Positions 1 through 10,087 of a DNA stretch of 64,000 nt are shown here, one piece after another. The notes beneath the pieces are model-generated. The model worked only from the letters and a program-made list of their open reading frames with translations. It did not search any database and had not been told where the DNA came from. The stretch covers positions 39,137,692 through 39,201,691 of the forward strand of contig CM070633.1 of assembly GCA_036346255.1 (NCBI GenBank), written 5' to 3'. Positions within the stretch are counted from its first letter, which is position 1. The number at the start of each line of letters is the position of its first letter. Origin of the DNA: Ampelocalamus luodianensis (lineage: Eukaryota; Streptophyta; Magnoliopsida; Poales; Poaceae). The translations under genes and the position numbers were made by a program.

Positions 1-350
1 CTCCGCGTAGTTTCCCTGAAAGTTATTGCGCACAAGGTCTGTGATTGCTCCCACGCGTACCGGGCCAGGGGTATGGTGAAGAACCATGTGGCGCCACGCC
101 CTTGAGGCGGTGATGCTGCCTTCGTGCTATCGTCTCCCCCCGCCGTTTCGATGGCGGTCTCGTACACCCTTAGGAACTCCGATGGGTCCGTGCGTCCTTC
201 GAATGGCGCCACCTCCGGCATCTTAAAACCGCGGCGGCACGCCGCCTTCCGACTGCGGCGGGAGCTAGGATCTCCGGCTCAACGGCGGTGCCAAGTGCGG
301 CGGCGGCGCCGGGGTGGCGCGGCCCGGTGGCGATGGCACCGGCGATCTGG
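1..350 (-). pseudogene. Ty3/Gypsy gag remnant
   Basis: The reverse strand reads MPEVAPFEGRTDPSEF near 165-225, the usual start of the Gypsy capsid (retrotrans_gag) domain, which packages the element's RNA. About 30 codons later the frame breaks and a stop appears. The match resumes in another frame near 1-60 with NFQGNY, a motif from the middle of the same domain. The window edge cuts the element, so pol is not visible. It lies downstream, in its own direction, of the primer site at 654-672 and the LTR beyond it. It is a decayed 5' end of a minus-strand Gypsy element. Confidence 0.7.
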
Positions 351-653
351 CAGCGTCTTGAAGTTGACGGCGCCCCCTTCGGTGCGTCGTCGGTGTTGAG
401 TAGGACGCGAGGGTTGCCATGCGTGCCGAAGGATAGCCATCTCCGGCGAGATCGGCCGGCTCTGGCTGGGCGCCTCATAAGACCATGGTTGGCGCCCCGT
501 ATTGTGCGTGGAGTCGTTTGCTTCTTCCAGCTGCGCGTGGCGCCGCATGCCGAGAGGCCTGCTCCATTTGTACCCTGGGTGTCTTGATTGCGCGCTTTGG
601 CCTCGTCTTGGGAGCCATGCGCGTCCCAAAATCGAGCCGTGACTTTCTGCAGA

Positions 654-672
654 GTCCCCACGGACGGCGCCA
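654..672 (-). other. Primer binding site, tRNA-Asp type
   Basis: The reverse strand reads TGGCGCCGTCCGTGGGGAC. The first eight bases match the acceptor end complement of tRNA-Asp, which is common in grass Gypsy elements. It sits directly beside the LTR, as a primer site for minus-strand DNA synthesis should. Confidence 0.65.
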
Positions 673-1195
673 AGCGTCGTAGTAGAAAAGACTAAGCGAT
701 GAAGAAGGAGGAACCCAGCGTCCCAGGGGCCGGGTATCTAAGACAGGGGACGGTTTGTAAGAAAGCGACTTGAGTATATTTCTTCAAACCAAAGGACCAC
801 CCTTTACATGGGGATGGCTGCTTATAGCCATTCCTCTCGTAAGTGAATTACAAGTTTACCCCTACATGGCCCCACTTAGGTAGGGGCTGCGAGTCTTCCT
901 ACTCCTAAGTATAGCCTTTGGTCCTTGGTGGACCCGGCTGGTCCGCTCACCAAGCTAGTGCACTGGTCAGTGGAGGCCCACCTTGCAGAGGATGCGAGGC
1001 ATTCGCTCTGGCAGGCCTTACGGCGTCCCAGCGTTTGCCTCCTCAGGGCCCTTCGGCCTTCCGGCGCCTCTGGGGCCCTTGGACCTTTCGGCGCCTCAGG
1101 GCCCTACGGCGAGGCGAGGCACGCAGGTGCTCGGCCGGCCGTGGGGCGATGGGCGTCCTACGGCGAGGACAAAACAAGAAATTTTCACATTAATC
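673..1195 (-). mobile_element. Gypsy LTR, minus strand, outer edge uncertain
   Basis: This stretch abuts the primer site and is read on the reverse strand. The end next to the primer site is slightly mutated: GCGTCGTAG, where an LTR would show TG. An AT-rich promoter-like stretch with TATAAGCAGCC lies near 815-835. The segment 1015-1115 holds short GC-rich repeats of the GGGCCCTTCGGC/GGCGCCTC type. No clear second LTR or target duplication is seen, so the outer boundary is a guess. Confidence 0.5.
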
Positions 1196-1541
1196 TAGAG
1201 AAAATGAAGGAAAATCTAACACGTTCATTAGATGGCCCACACTTTAAAATTCTCACAATTCTCCTTAGGCCACGAGAATAAATTATAGAAATTCTCACAT
1301 CAATCTAGCGAAAAAGGGAAAATCTTACGCATCTATCAGATGGCGAATTTTGAAATATGTCACTCCTCAGTTTGTGGTTTTGAAATATACCACTCCTCAG
1401 TTTTTTCTTTGAAATATGTCACTCTTCTTTGTACTGCGGAGTAACATATTTCAAAGAAAAAACCGAGGAGTGACATATTTTAAAACCACAAACTGAGGAG
1501 TGGCATATTTCAAAATATACCCTATCAGATGGCCCACACTA
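1181..1541. repeat. Diverged 110-bp tandem duplication split by a MITE
   Basis: The stretch around 1181-1250 (ATTTTCACATTAATCTAG ... AGATGGCCCACAC) recurs around 1291-1344. Its end is then found beyond the MITE at 1534-1541. The MITE therefore landed in the second copy. Confidence 0.6.
1345..1521. mobile_element. Foldback MITE with 12-bp direct repeat
   Basis: Two arms of about 80 bp (1346-1428 and 1440-1516) are near-perfect inverted repeats built from GAAATATGTCACTCCTCAG-like units, with a loop of about 12 bp. CTATCAGATGGC flanks both sides (1333-1344 and 1522-1533). A direct repeat of 9-12 bp suggests a Mutator-type MITE. It has no coding capacity. Confidence 0.75.
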
Positions 1542-1857
1542 CTATAATGGTCAGTATTCTTCCATACCTGAAAGACCCTTGTTGCTAGTAAAGTTTGAAT
1601 AAATTAGGAAAACAACCTTATGCAATTAGAAAATCTGTGATCAATTGAGTCTGTAGAACTACTGCAACCTAATGTTGATCACATCGAAATATGTATTGCA
1701 TATAATTATCTAAGTAATTTCAATGGTTTAAGCTGGTCAGTCCATAGTCCACCGTGCAACTTAAAAGTCCCAATTGAGTTTTGGACATGATGCATATAAT
1801 AGCATGTTTCCAATAAGAATCTAACATTACTCCAACACTACTATTCTTACATCCAAA
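1534..1857. other. No gene seen
   Basis: AT-rich sequence between the MITE and the pseudogene exon. I see no coding frame or repeat boundary. Confidence 0.5.
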
Positions 1858-2039
1858 CTACTTCAAAGAAATAATGTCACCAATCCATCTGAAGTGCGCA
1901 TCCGGATTTGCAGGATCGGTGAATTGATCTACAACATATGCATTTTCCACTTCCTTCGTCAGCTGTTCTACTCTATCAAGTAGCTCCTTGAATCAATGTG
2001 GCGTAGGATCTCCATGATACAAGCATGCTACCATTTGAC
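1858..2039 (-). pseudogene. Terminal exon of an unrecognised gene
   Basis: The reverse strand has a pyrimidine-rich tract ending ACCACAG at 2040, then an open frame with one in-frame TGA, ending in TAG at 1858-1860. The predicted end includes VACLYHGDPTPH, then the stop, then FKELLDRVEQLTKEVENAYV, and finally HFRWIGDIISLK. The clean acceptor site, amphipathic helix and natural stop argue for a real former exon. I do not recognise the family. It is not part of formate-tetrahydrofolate ligase, whose exons lie just upstream on the same strand, so the pair looks chimeric. TGA replacing a TGG codon is the simplest single change that explains the stop. Confidence 0.55.
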
Positions 2040-2084
2040 CTGTGGTATGTAGGGAGAAGAAGAGGGGTAAACATCGTCAATAGC

Positions 2085-2648
2085 CTCGAGCGGGAGATTC
2101 CGCTATCAACAATGAAATTCATCAGCCCAGGCAGCACTTTGATACCAAATTACCAATCGCAGACCCTGCTCTAATCAAGAAGCACAAATCTAGTCCAGAT
2201 CCCTTAACTGGTGACCGAACAGACGAAAGTAACATTAAAAATCTAACCTTTTTTTATCGAGAAACACCCCCAACGCTTGGCACAGCCCGACGGTGGTCGT
2301 CGACCTGCCCTCCCCGAGCGGTGTCAGCATGATGCCGCCGACCACCACTTAGCACCCATCCTACTGCCCCTGCAGCTCACCAAGAATCGACAGGAGCACC
2401 TGTGCAATATCAAAGAAACTCTAAAAATCCGATCAAATTGCATCACATCACACAAACCAACAGGAAAACTGCATCTTCACCAATCACCCTGGCCTGTACT
2501 TACCGTAGAGGTCGAGGTGCTCAGGACGGAGTCTAAGGTCGGCAGCGATGGGGAGCGGCTCAGTAGAGTTGGCGATGTCGATGTCCGCCGGCACCGGCGA
2601 GTCCACGTCCAGCCTCCGGATCGTCGGGTTTAGCCTCGACGTTGTCAT
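2085..2648 (-). pseudogene. FTHFS: Formate-tetrahydrofolate ligase fragment (first exons)
   Basis: The intact enzyme joins formate to tetrahydrofolate using ATP, in cytosolic one-carbon metabolism. Exon 1 (about 2490-2648) reads RRLDVDSPVPADIDIANSTE, then LRPEHLDLYGKY, the N-terminus typical of plant copies. After an intron, exon 2 (2248-2399) reads VLLSILGELQGQ, two stops, then TPLGEGRSTTTVGLCQALG, which contains the ATP-binding TPxGEGKST-type loop with the lysine replaced by R. A third piece near 2085-2200 (FGIK) is faint. Introns are retained, so it is a DNA-level copy, not a retrocopy. Only about the first 100 of about 630 residues remain. The start is taken at the ATG at 2648. An upstream frame is open but begins with no ATG. 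Confidence 0.7.
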
Positions 2649-3339
2649 CGACAGCACCAGCAACGGAGGCAGTTCGACAATGGCGCTAGAACTCACGACG
2701 GCTCACTCGCGGGCGCGGCCGGGCAACGTGGGTTGCAGCAGCGAGTGTTGGTGGGAGAGCGGAGGAGTAAGCGAGATGAGCCTCTAGCTCGCGCAGCACT
2801 TGTTTATTACAAGGGAACCAACCCGTGGACGACTGCAGCGCAGAAAGAGGGGGAAAACCAAGGAACACACGAAGGAGAACAGAAGAGCTAAGAAAAAGGG
2901 GGTCAACAAATCCAGCGCAATCTAGCAGGAAGAAGAGGAGGGGAGACACGAAGAACAACGCAACAACGACAACGAAAATAAAATGCAAACCCAAAATCCG
3001 GGAAAGCAGAAATCTGCACAAATCTATCAACTACGAATTCTAACCCGCACGAAAGAACCAACAAACGAAAGGAACCACAAACAACGTAGAACCATCCAAA
3101 AGAAAAAAGCACGAGCGAGCAGCGGGAACGGCGAGAACAGTAGAAGGCAGGGGATGAAGAGTGGCAATCGATATGAAGCACAAACTGAGGCGACGGGGGA
3201 CGAGACGAGTGGAATGGGTTTGGGAGGGAGCGGCGACGCCAGTGGAGAGGGGTGGCAGGGGAGGCGGAGGGATGGGAGGGAAGGAGGGCAGAGCCGGGAG
3301 GAGGAGGGCAGAGCGGGGAGGATGCGGCCGTTGTGGGAG
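2649..3339. other. Purine-rich flank, possible captured 5' leader
   Basis: Upstream of the FTHFS fragment in its direction. The plus strand is strongly purine-rich (GAGGAGG runs near 3220-3320). Overlapping open frames on both strands are low in complexity and match nothing I recognise. It may be promoter or leader copied with the gene fragment. Confidence 0.35.
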
Positions 3340-3582
3340 TGGAAAAAAATCCTATAGGTCTGGTCCACAACTCCATCAATGTAGACTAATTTTATCATGT
3401 GACATGTATTTTTTTACGAATCTCAAAGTGCACAGCCCCATAAATCACTAATGTAAATTTTCATGAATTAAATACTGAAGACTAGCATGTCATACTTTGA
3501 GATTCGTGAAAAAACATGTATCATGCGGTGGAGTTGGTCTACATTGATAGAGTTGTGGACCAGGTCTTATAGGATTTTTTTT
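3340..3582. mobile_element. MITE with about 100-bp inverted repeats
   Basis: The left arm (from 3341, AAAAAAATCCTATAGGTCTG) pairs with the right arm ending at 3582. Both contain GGTCCACAACTC and ATGTAGAC, then ACGAATCTCAAAGT. The flanks share CGTTGTGGGAG at 3329-3339 and 3584-3594. A 9-11 bp duplication with long inverted repeats suggests a Mutator-type MITE. Confidence 0.75.
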
Positions 3583-3594
3583 CCGTTGTGGGAG

Positions 3595-4018
3595 GTGAGG
3601 GAGGGGAACGGGAGGAGTGGAACGCAGAGGGTGTGGAGCGTGAGGAGAGAAACCGAAGAATGGAAGACGCGTGGTCGATAAAGATGGAGCACGACGACGG
3701 GACCGCACGTGGCGACCTGAGCAAATGCGCGCTGAGCGAAGGACGAAGCCGATTGGACGGGCGCGGACGAGAGCAGCCAACATCAGACGACCAGGAAAAA
3801 CGCATCGACGTGGCTTGTCTGGCCTCGCCCCAAAGCTCCCTCCCTTTACCCGGTAGGACTAGTTACCTGTGTGCGCCACATGACGCGTTGTACAAGTTTG
3901 TTTTTCTATTTTACAGTATAGGCAGTTTGTTAGGGAAAATAATGACTTTTTAGAAGGGTTTGTCTATACGTAATTCGACTATTTTCTCTCTAAAAACAGT
4001 CATATTTTGAAAGTTTAT
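3595..4018. other. No gene seen
   Basis: GC-rich to about 3860, then AT-rich. Open frames here are short and without family resemblance. Confidence 0.45.
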
Positions 4019-4408
4019 TTACAACTCCATTATACATAAATTACAGTAAATTATTTATGCAATTTTGGTTCTTAGTCACTGTAATTATTCTTAAAAGTCT
4101 TAATAACTTATATTTCCATCACATGATTCAAAATCTCACATTTACTTTGAAAGGATGAGGAAAAACAAAGACAAAAAAAATTACAACTCTATTATACATA
4201 AATTACAGTAAATTATTTATGTAATTTTGGTTCTTGGTCACTGTAATTATTATTAAAAATCTTAATAACTCATATTTCTATCACATGATTCAAAATCTCA
4301 CATGTACTTTGAGAGGTTGAGCAAAAACAAAGACAAAAAATTTATATACCAATAAAATACGGCAATGTAGTTTACCCATTATGTTCTTCACATGTACTTT
4401 GAGAGGTT
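4019..4408 (+). repeat. 162-bp tandem repeat, continued at 9427-9561
   Basis: TTACAACTC at 4019 and again at 4181 starts two closely similar units. They end with CACATGTACTTTGAGAGGTT and an AAACAAAGACAAAAAA tract. Further partial units follow at 4388-4408 and, beyond the inserted Copia element, at 9427-9460 and 9503-9561. Confidence 0.8.
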
Positions 4409-4520
4409 TGTTAGAATAGGACTCTTGTATTTCCTTATCTGTATATGACAACCCCCTTTGTAGTCCCTATATATATTGCCCATTGGGCCTCTTGAATAGA
4501 TGAACACATTATTCACAACA
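4409..4520 (+). repeat. 5' LTR of the short-LTR Copia element
   Basis: 112 bp, TG...CA ends. A TATA-like TATATATATT lies at 4468-4477. It is paired with the 3' LTR. Confidence 0.9.
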
Positions 4521-4532
4521 TGGTATCAAAGC
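4521..4532 (+). other. Primer binding site (tRNA-Met type)
   Basis: TGGTATCAAAGC directly follows the LTR end. The usual Copia form has G for A at the ninth base. Confidence 0.8.
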
Positions 4533-4600
4533 AATATTCTAACCTAGCTCTCCTTCCGCTTTCGCTGCCGTCGCCGTCGCCCATGTTCCCGGTCGTCTGA

Positions 4601-4751
4601 CGCCAAGCCGAGGCCTTCCCGCGCCGCGACTAGATCTGCCGCCGGAGCCCGCGCCTCTGTCGTGAGCCCGAGAACACCACCGCCGAGCCGAGGCCTTCCC
4701 GCACCGCCACTGGATCTGCCGCCGGAGCCTGCGCCTCTGCCGTGAGCCTGA
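4601..4751 (+). repeat. Direct repeat in the Copia leader
   Basis: Two GC-rich units of about 75 bp (4601-4677 and 4678-4751) share GATCTGCCGCCGGAGCC and GCGCCTCTG.CGTGAGCC. They lie in the untranslated leader region of the element. Confidence 0.7.
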
Positions 4752-5689
4752 GCTCGCTGCCGCCGCTTGATCGGGAATCCGACGCGAGGCCGCCGGCGCT
4801 CGTTAGTTGCCGCACGTTGTCAGACGGACCGCGCCGCCGCCACTCGTTGGCCCGCGACGCGCGCCTCGCCGCCTCAACGCGCCACTCGTTGTTGCGCCGC
4901 CTGTCGTCGGATGGACGCCGCCCGCCGCCGCTCGTTGGTGGGCCAGCGCGCCTCCACTCATTGGCAAGGCGACGCGAGGCCGCCGCCGCCGCCGCTCAGC
5001 GGCGGGGGAACCCTAGTTCCCCGCGCGCCTGGCGTCGATCGATTAAGGCCTTCGCCTTTTAGTTTGAGCCGCCCGGTAGTAAAAAAAGAGAGAAAAAAAA
5101 ACATCGATCTAATCGCGCGCCGTCGGCGCCTTTGTTGAACCGTTGCCTTGGTCGCCACGCCGTCGGCAGATCGCCTACCGATAAGCTTCGCTCCATCCGC
5201 TGCGATCCTATTCTCGGAACAAAGCTTCATGGGACGAACTTCGGGCTTGGTATTCACTCATGGAGATCACGCTTGATGGTCTCCGCCTCGAGGACATGTT
5301 ATCGGTACGACCTTGTCCGTAAATCGCGCTCGACCTCCTCCCGAACATACCTATACGCACCTTCTCGGAAGATGAGGTCACGCGCGAGGCGAGGTCACCG
5401 CCGCCGCGGCTAGATGTCTTCTTGATGAGGCCTTCGGTATGCCATAGGCGCTTTTGAGCGCGGTGTCTTGGCGAGGCGTGTTCGAGCCATTACGGTGGTC
5501 GCGTCGGCGACTCCATCCGGCTAGACATCGTTGGTCGCGTGCCACTCGTCGATCCACGGAGTACTTGCGCGGCGATACCACAGAGCGGCGATGCTCAGTT
5601 CTTCGCTCGCGAGTTGGAGGCGCCGCCCGAGCGACTCCTCGTCGACGACTTCTTCCAGAGCCCTAGCGGTCTGCGGGCGGTGACCGAGC

Positions 5690-6065
5690 TTCGCTTCTCG
5701 CTCTGTCGAGGTGTCATAAAGCGCGTAAGGTGGATCGTGATCGCCGCCTTTATGACCGTCTCGCCGTCTGCGCCGAGTTTGAGCTCGTCGGGCTCACCGC
5801 CGAGCCGCTCACCACGGCCAAATGGTTACCGAGGCTCTTTCGACGCCGTCTTGAGGAGCTTGCCGCGAGTTAGCGGCACGATTTGTTCGGCGTGCTTTCT
5901 ACCTCTTCTTCTTCGACTACACGCGGTTTCGCCGACTACGGATCTTCTCGCTTGTGCATTTACGCTCCTCGCTTTGCACCAAGCGGGGTTCGGTGCAATT
6001 ATTGCAAGAACTTCGCACGACTACGGCGTTAAGCGGTGCGCCAAGCGAACAAAGCGCGTGGGCGA
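5690..6065 (+). pseudogene. Copia gag, C-terminal part with zinc knuckle
   Basis: In one frame the sequence reads AEFELVGLTAEPLTTAKW near 5775-5830, then, after stops, GVRCNYCKNFAHDYG near 5990-6030. The latter is a damaged CCHC knuckle that would bind element RNA: the spacing to the last cysteine is wrong. Several frame changes separate the pieces. Confidence 0.55.
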
Positions 6066-6169
6066 TCCAAGAAGCGGAGGCCCTTCCTCGACGGGAGGAC
6101 GGACCGGCGACGTCAGACCTTCAATGAGGTGACTCTATTCAAAGATTCGCGAGCTCTACTTCAGCTCTC

Positions 6170-7500
6170 TCACGGCTCGGCGAGTTACGCCGGCCTAGCT
6201 TCGACGTCTCCTCCGGTACTTCTTGGGTTACGGATTACGTGCCTCTTTCCACATGACACCGACTCCACATCTCTCACGTCGATTGGACCTCCTGTTTTCC
6301 TATTTCTATTCGATACGGACGGTACTCCTTTGTCTGTCACCGTCAGCACTCTTTATCTATCGACTTTTCTTCGGCTATTTCTCATGTTCCCGACCTACCA
6401 TGCGGCTTCTCTCGGTGGGTCACCACCGATCTCATTGTAGGGTTGGTTTTGACTCTCACTCTGTTTTTGTTCGGGGCAGAGCGGTGAGGACAGTCCTTGG
6501 GACCGGCCGTGAGGATCGTCGAGTCTCTACATCCTTGATCGCCTCCACCTTCCGTCCACTTCGCTTGCTCTGTCACCTCTACGACTACTTCCACCGCCAC
6601 CGCTGCCACCACCTCTGGAGTTTTTGCGCGGTGGCATCACCGCTTAGGTCACTTGTGTGGGTCCGTCTTTCTTCATTAGTTCGTAAGGGTGTTCTTGGGC
6701 GTATTCGCGTTGACACGACCATGTTTTGTCAGGTTGTAAGTCGACAGCGGCTACAACTTCCTTATCATTCTAGTGAGTCCTTGTCTTCTCGTCCTTTTGA
6801 CCTAGTTCATTGGATGTATGGGGACTGCGCGCTATTATCTCTAAAGCGGGCATAAACTTTATGTGATCTTCATTGATGATTATTCCGCTTTATATGGATT
6901 TTCCCTATGTCTAATCGTGGTCGGTTTCTTGCGATCTATTGTAGCTTTGCAACGATGGTTCGTACTCGCTTTGATTCTCCCATCCGCACTTTTATTTGTG
7001 ATTACGCGTGAAGTACGATACTCGGCGCTTTTAGACGCTTTCTTTACGAGCGAGGCACTCTTTACGATTTTCTTGTCACGATGCCCATGCTCGTAATGGG
7101 TTCTTGAGCGCAAACATTGTCATCCGATTGAGACCGCCCGCACTCTTCTCCTTGCCTCTCACGTTCCACCTGGTTACGAGGTTTGCTTTACTACCGCATA
7201 TCTCATCAATATGTAGCCTTCCACTGCTCTTAAGGGTGTCGATCCTATAGAGCGCCTACTCTCGAGCCCCAGTACACTCACCTTCATGTTTTTGGTTGTA
7301 CTTGTTTTGTTACTTGCGACCTCGTGAGCGCACTAAACCGTCACCACCGGTTGAGTGTGTGTTTCTTAGTTATAGTTCGAGCATAAGGGTTATCGCTCGG
7401 ATCCTACGCTCGGCGGATCGAGTTTCACGAGGCGTTGTCTTTGACGAATCTCGACCTTTCTTCTATCGAGATTCGGCTCCTCTTGTTTCCACCGTTGAGT
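6170..7500 (+). pseudogene. Copia protease and integrase remnant
   Basis: Pieces in all three plus frames follow the usual Copia order. A decayed protease and pre-integrase segment covers about 6200-6700, with SSLVRKGVLG near 6680. Then come RPFDLVHW (6794-6817), an integrase stretch with VIFIDD-like coding near 6870 and MVRTRFDSPIR near 6957-6990, and THLHVFGC near 7275-7300. No catalytic set is intact. The pieces show that the element once carried a full integrase. Confidence 0.6.
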
Positions 7501-7829
7501 CGATTTCGTGGTTGTCTCTTTCGACTCTTCACCCATTTCTCCACTATCACGCCTTCCCTGGTCTATCCCGGTGGTTCCTTCGTACCTCGCCTCAGCGCCG
7601 CCTCTGCGACACCGCCTCTTATTCTGCACCACCACGCCTCTCGTTTCTCTGGTATTCACTACTCGGACATCCTTGTCCTTTACGCCTCCTCTCACGGTAT
7701 CTTATCGACACCCACATCTCGATCCTCCCGATGATGCTCCTCATTCGTCCTTCGTGACCTGACATCCCTTCGACCTCCTAATCGTCTTGGATTTGCTCAG
7801 ATAGCTCATGCTCTCTCTGTCAACCTAGT

Positions 7830-8500
7830 TCTTATCGTGAGGTGCTCCTCATTACGAGTGGCGGCTCGCTATGGCAAGGAGCTTGATGCTCTTCGACGTC
7901 TGGAGACTTGGGATATTGTACCAACACTGTGCATGCTCGTCCGATCACGTGCAAGTGGGTGTACAAGATTAAGACCAGTGCGATGGTACTATCGGCGCCA
8001 AGGCTCATCTTGTGGCTCGCGGTTTTCAAGAGAGTACGGTCGTGACTACGACGAGACTTTTGCCCTTGCCCTATATGACCACCGTTTCGCACTCTTGTTG
8101 CGATTGTACATTGTCAGGTGGTCTATCTCTCACCTTGATGTTAAGAATGCATTTCTTAATGGTGTTTTGCATGAGGAGGTTTACATGCGCCACCACACGT
8201 ATTCTGCTCTGATGGGCATGTCTGCCGTCTTTGTCGTGCTCTTTATGGCCTCAAACAGGCTCCTCGTGCACAGTTTGCGCTTTACCTCGTGATTACTGCG
8301 CCGGTTTCACCGCCGCTTCCCACGATCCTGCTCTTTTGTCCATACCTCATCTCGAGGTAGGACATCGCTTCTTCTGTATGTTGATGACATGCTCATCATC
8401 GTGATGATTCCTCCTTCATCACATATGTGAAGAAGCACCTCGATGAGCAATTTTTGATGGTGATCTTGGTTCTCTTACATACTTCCTTGGGATTGAGGTC
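7830..8500 (+). pseudogene. Copia reverse transcriptase remnant
   Basis: The frame reads HLDVKNAFLNGVLHEEVYM (about 8130-8186) and then YVDDM (8377-8391), the catalytic YxDD box of the RNA-dependent polymerase. At least two frameshifts separate them, so no functional enzyme can be made. Confidence 0.8.
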
Positions 8501-8589
8501 TCTTCCATGCACGAGGGCTACTACCTCCCGCAGGTATGTCCAGATCTTCTTGGCCGGTGCAGTCTCGACCGACACTGCACTGCCGAGAC

Positions 8590-9300
8590 TCCCATGGAGC
8601 TATCCTCCACCGTGTCGCGATGGCGATCCTCTTGAGGATCCTACTCGATATCGTCATCTTGTTGGGAGTTTGGTGTACCTTGTGAGCACTCGTCCTGATA
8701 TTGCTTATGATGTTCATATCTTGAGTCAGTTCATGGCTCGTCCTACCCATCTTCACTACAGTCACCTTCTTCATGTTCTTCACTACTTGCGCGGGACCAT
8801 CTCTCGTCGTTTGTTTTTCCTTAGCCCCACCTCACTATAGCTTGAGGCGTACTCCGATGCGACCTGGGCTAGTGATCCTTCTGATCGTCGTTCTCTTTCT
8901 GCTTACTGTGTTTTTCTTAGCTCCTCTCTGATTGCCTAGAAGACTAAGAAGCAGACTGCAGTTTCCCGTTCGAGTGCAGAGGCTGAGTTGAGAGCTATGA
9001 CAGTAGAGATTACTTGGCTGAGGTGGCTACTTGCAGATTTTGGAGTGCCTGTGATGGGACCTATGACTCTTTTGTCTGACAGTACAAGTGCTATCAGTAT
9101 TGCCCGGGACTCAGTGAAGCATGAGCTCACCAAGCACATTGGTGTAGATGCTTCATTCACTCGCTCACAGGTGCAGGAGGGAGTACTTGCTTTACAGTTT
9201 GTGCCATCAGAGTTACAGGTTGCTGACTTCTTCACGAAGCCACAGATTAGGGCACAACATTTGTATTTTCTCTCCAAACTCAGTGTGTGTAATCCACCAT
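8590..9300 (+). pseudogene. Copia RNase H remnant
   Basis: RPDIAYDVHILSQFMARPT (about 8690-8745) leads into an RNase H region. In 8988-9302 it keeps SDSTSAISIARD, KHIGVDASF and the typical C-terminal ADFFTKP. Two stops interrupt it near 8838 and 8938. It is the best-preserved part of the element and ends just before the purine tract. Confidence 0.8.
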
Positions 9301-9301
9301 A

Positions 9302-9315
9302 AGTTCGAGGGGGGT
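9302..9315 (+). other. Polypurine tract
   Basis: AAGTTCGAGGGGGG directly before the 3' LTR. This is the expected primer for plus-strand DNA synthesis. Confidence 0.75.
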
Positions 9316-9426
9316 GTTAGAATAGGACTCTTGTATTTCCTTATCTGTATATGGCAACCCCCTTTGTACTCCCTATATATATTGCCCATTGAGCCTTTTG
9401 AATAGATGAACACATTATTCACAACA
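9316..9426 (+). repeat. 3' LTR of the short-LTR Copia element
   Basis: 111 bp. It differs from the 5' LTR by four substitutions and one missing C, and is followed by the AGGTT target duplication. Confidence 0.9.
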
Positions 9427-9810
9427 AGGTTGAGCAAAAACAAAGATAAAAAAAATTATATACCAACAAAATACGGCAATATAGTGAACCCGTTATGTTC
9501 TTCACATATACTTTGAGAGGTTAAGTACAAACAAAGACAAAAAAATAAAATTATATACCAACAACCAGATAGCTTAAAGAGATCAAAAGTGGAAGCTAGC
9601 AAGCAAGAAAACAACAGGAAACACCTACACTTACTCCTCCTCCCAAATTTCTCATAGCTTCCATCAACTTTCTAGTTAGCCCTTCAGCTTCAAATCAAGT
9701 GCAGCTTCGGCATATAGTTGATCACTAGCTAGTGAAGCCAAGCAGCTAGCTTTTTATTAGTTCCCGCCTGCCATAAGCTTCTGCCGCTACTTAAAGGCGA
9801 GCGAGCTACA

Positions 9811-10087
9811 ATGGAGGAGCAGCTGAACCCACTGGCCGTGGGATCCGGATTCAGTGACTTTGCAGAGCAAAGTCACGTGCAGATCTGGACCCTCTAAATG
9901 ACATCTGACGGCTGGATCTAGATTGAGTGATTAGAGGGAGAAAAAAAAAACAAGATGGACAGATTGATCCAGCCGTCAGATGTCATCTGGAGGGTCCAGA
10001 TCTGCAAAGTCACACCGTGACTTTGCTGAATCCGGATCCCTGTCACGCACATGCTGCAGCACCAATCTAAAAGCATATCCAATGAAT
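9811..10087 (+). pseudogene. Gene start interrupted by a MITE
   Basis: ATG at 9811 opens MEEQLNPLAV. A hairpin MITE interrupts at codon 10. Beyond it, from about 10042, THMLQHQS continues in a compatible frame before a stop (TAG) near 10086. From memory, MEEQLNPLAVTH followed by LLQH-like residues begins plant proteins with a bHLH-MYC/LHW-type N-terminal domain. The match is short and I hold it loosely. A TTAAAGG box and a plant-like leader precede the ATG. Nothing further downstream matches, so this is a stranded first exon. Confidence 0.45.
9841..10039. mobile_element. 199-bp hairpin MITE
   Basis: GGATCCGGATTCAG at the left pairs with CTGAATCCGGATCC at the right. The arms of about 75 bp also share GCAAAGTCAC, CAGATCTGGACCCTC and ATGACATCTGACGGCTGGATC-like sequence. 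The centre is A-rich. The target duplication is unclear, perhaps only GT. Confidence 0.8.

Larger units (their letters stand above)
4409..9426 (+). mobile_element. Copia LTR retrotransposon, short LTRs, degenerate
   Basis: A complete-length but dead Ty1/Copia element. The LTRs are 112 bp (4409-4520) and 111 bp (9316-9426), start TGTTAG and end AACA, and differ at about five positions. AGGTT is duplicated on both sides (4404-4408 and 9427-9431). The primer site TGGTATCAAAGC (4521-4532) matches the initiator-Met type with one change. The purine tract is CGAGGGGGG (9307-9315). Domain order is gag zinc knuckle, protease, integrase, reverse transcriptase, RNase H, which defines Copia. All are full of stops and frameshifts. 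It sits inside the 162-bp tandem repeat. Confidence 0.9.

Noticed and set aside
2903..3398. Two overlapping minus-strand open frames (158 and 123 codons)
   Set aside because: Pyrimidine-rich low complexity. They are mirror images of the purine-rich plus strand and run into a MITE.
9841..10039. Hairpin considered as a microRNA precursor
   Set aside because: Long, nearly perfect arms with terminal-repeat structure and an insertion in a coding start fit a MITE better.
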